Positions 14,557-15,208 of a stretch of 15,208 bases of DNA are shown piece by piece. Each line of letters opens with the position of its first letter. The first letter of the stretch is position 1. The position numbers and the translations under genes are program-made. The notes below the pieces were generated by a model, which worked only from the letters and a program-made list of their open reading frames with translations, was not told where the DNA came from and did not search any database. Source of the DNA: JBGPBY01 sp041481485 (GTDB taxonomy: Bacteria; Acidobacteriota; Terriglobia; 20CM-2-55-15). The stretch spans positions 1 through 15,208 of the forward strand of contig JBGPBY010000129.1 of assembly GCA_041481485.1 (NCBI GenBank), read 5' to 3'.

Positions 14557-15208
14557 ATGAAGATCCCAATCACGTTGGATTGGCGTGCAGCATTGCCCGC
14601 GATTGCCGCCGCAATGCTGATCAGCATGTCTGCTGCGATGCCCGCGACTCCCGCGGACACGCTTCCTTCGCAGATTAGCGACGCCGAGTTCTGGCGATTC
14701 GTGACAGAGTTCTCGGAACCCAACGGGCCCTATCCTTACGAGAATTACGTCGGCAACGAGGTCATGTTGCAGCGCGTGATTCCTGCCGCAAGGAAGGAGG
14801 CAAAACTGGGCGGAGTATACATTGGAGTAGGGCCAGAACAGAATTTCACCTATGCGTCCGCGCTCCAGGCGAAGATGGCGTTCGTGATCGATATCCGCCG
14901 GCAAAACATGCTGGAGTTGTTGCTCTATAAAGCGCTATTCGAAGTTACGGACAACCGCGCCGACTTCGTGTCGCAGTTATTCTCCAGGAAGCGGCCGCCG
15001 AATTTGGACGCGAAGTCGAACGTGTCCACAATGCTTGCCGCATATAAGGCCGTCCAACCGGACGAGAAATACCAGCAGGAAAATCTCAAGACCATCAAAG
15101 GTGTTCTGGCGAAACACGGATTCAAGTTATCCAGCGAAGATCTGCAGACTATCGACAGGGTGCACGCCGTGTTCTATCGCGCCGGACCTGCCATCGACTA
15201 CACATTCG
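14557..15208 (+). CDS. Exported hypothetical protein, partial at window end
   Basis: The frame is open from ATG 14557 to the window edge (217 residues so far). GGAG (14545-14548) lies 8 nt before the start. A basic start and hydrophobic stretch (about residues 9-29, AALPAIAAAMLISMSAAMPA) form a signal peptide or anchor. The domain reads SDAEFWRFVTEFSEPNGPYP (41-60), NEVMLQRVIPAARK (67-80), GGVYIGVGPEQNFTYASALQ (85-104) and AFVIDIRRQNMLELLLYKAL (108-127). The glycine-rich strand followed by VIDIRR resembles a nucleotide- or SAM-binding fold and matches a family I recall as LIC_10091-like; function is unknown. It diverges from the ankyrin gene across 14414-14556. Confidence 0.8.
   Translation, partial: MKIPITLDWRAALPAIAAAMLISMSAAMPATPADTLPSQISDAEFWRFVTEFSEPNGPYPYENYVGNEVMLQRVIPAARKEAKLGGVYIGVGPEQNFTYASALQAKMAFVIDIRRQNMLELLLYKALFEVTDNRADFVSQLFSRKRPPNLDAKSNVSTMLAAYKAVQPDEKYQQENLKTIKGVLAKHGFKLSSEDLQTIDRVHAVFYRAGPAIDYTF

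Noticed and set aside
1..15208. CRISPR array, tRNA or rRNA genes, insertion sequences
   Set aside because: I saw no regularly spaced repeats, no tRNA cloverleaf or rRNA-like stretch, and no transposase-like product.

Overview
The window joins the end of a flagellar operon (about 1-6715) to an accessory region of small enzymes, ankyrin proteins and short orphan genes (about 6715-15208). The DNA is moderately GC-rich. Families such as DUF899, DUF6152 and large ankyrin proteins, with a flagellar order flgH-flgI-flgJ(M23)-flgM-orf-flgN-flgK-flgL-fliW-csrA, suggest a motile soil or sediment bacterium, most likely an acidobacterium or a relative. That placement is inference; no rRNA or other taxonomic marker is present.

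Flagellar part (+ strand, tightly packed, several start/stop overlaps). flgH and flgI encode the L- and P-rings. flgJ fuses the rod-binding domain to an M23 peptidase instead of the better-known glucosaminidase. flgM (anti-sigma-28) follows a well-formed sigma-28-type promoter at 2762-2788. A 78-codon unrecognised ORF with 12-bp tandem repeats is coupled to flgN (chaperone). flgK and flgL encode the hook-filament junction, and fliW with csrA closes the operon with the post-transcriptional flagellin control pair. The cluster thus covers ring assembly, wall penetration, the late-gene checkpoint and junction assembly. It ends in repeat-rich DNA with a perfect 15-bp hairpin.

Minus-strand enzyme block (6889-9644). 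This holds a DUF899 thioredoxin-like gene broken by one extra A in an A7 run, a VOC/PhnB-like protein, a class I methyltransferase that may start at CTG, and an exported DUF6152 protein. The gaps are 95-205 bp, so this is not a tight operon.

Ankyrin and cassette-like part (9737-14413). A four-helix membrane protein that looks like a truncated N-terminus precedes an intact 615-aa ankyrin protein. Two small genes follow (76 and 108 aa). Both have stop codons inside sequences resembling the R'' box of an integron attC site, and both are followed by imperfect attC-like hairpins (12445-12510 and 12847-12906). I read the 108-aa gene as a possible degenerate gene cassette without a visible integrase. 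A second, convergent ankyrin gene on the minus strand is interrupted by a single in-frame TAA. The window ends inside an exported or membrane-anchored protein of unknown function (14557 to the edge).

The most unusual features are the attC-like pair, the two single-lesion genes (A7 frameshift; TAA), the FlgJ-M23 fusion, a FlgH without lipobox, and the sigma-28 promoter at flgM.
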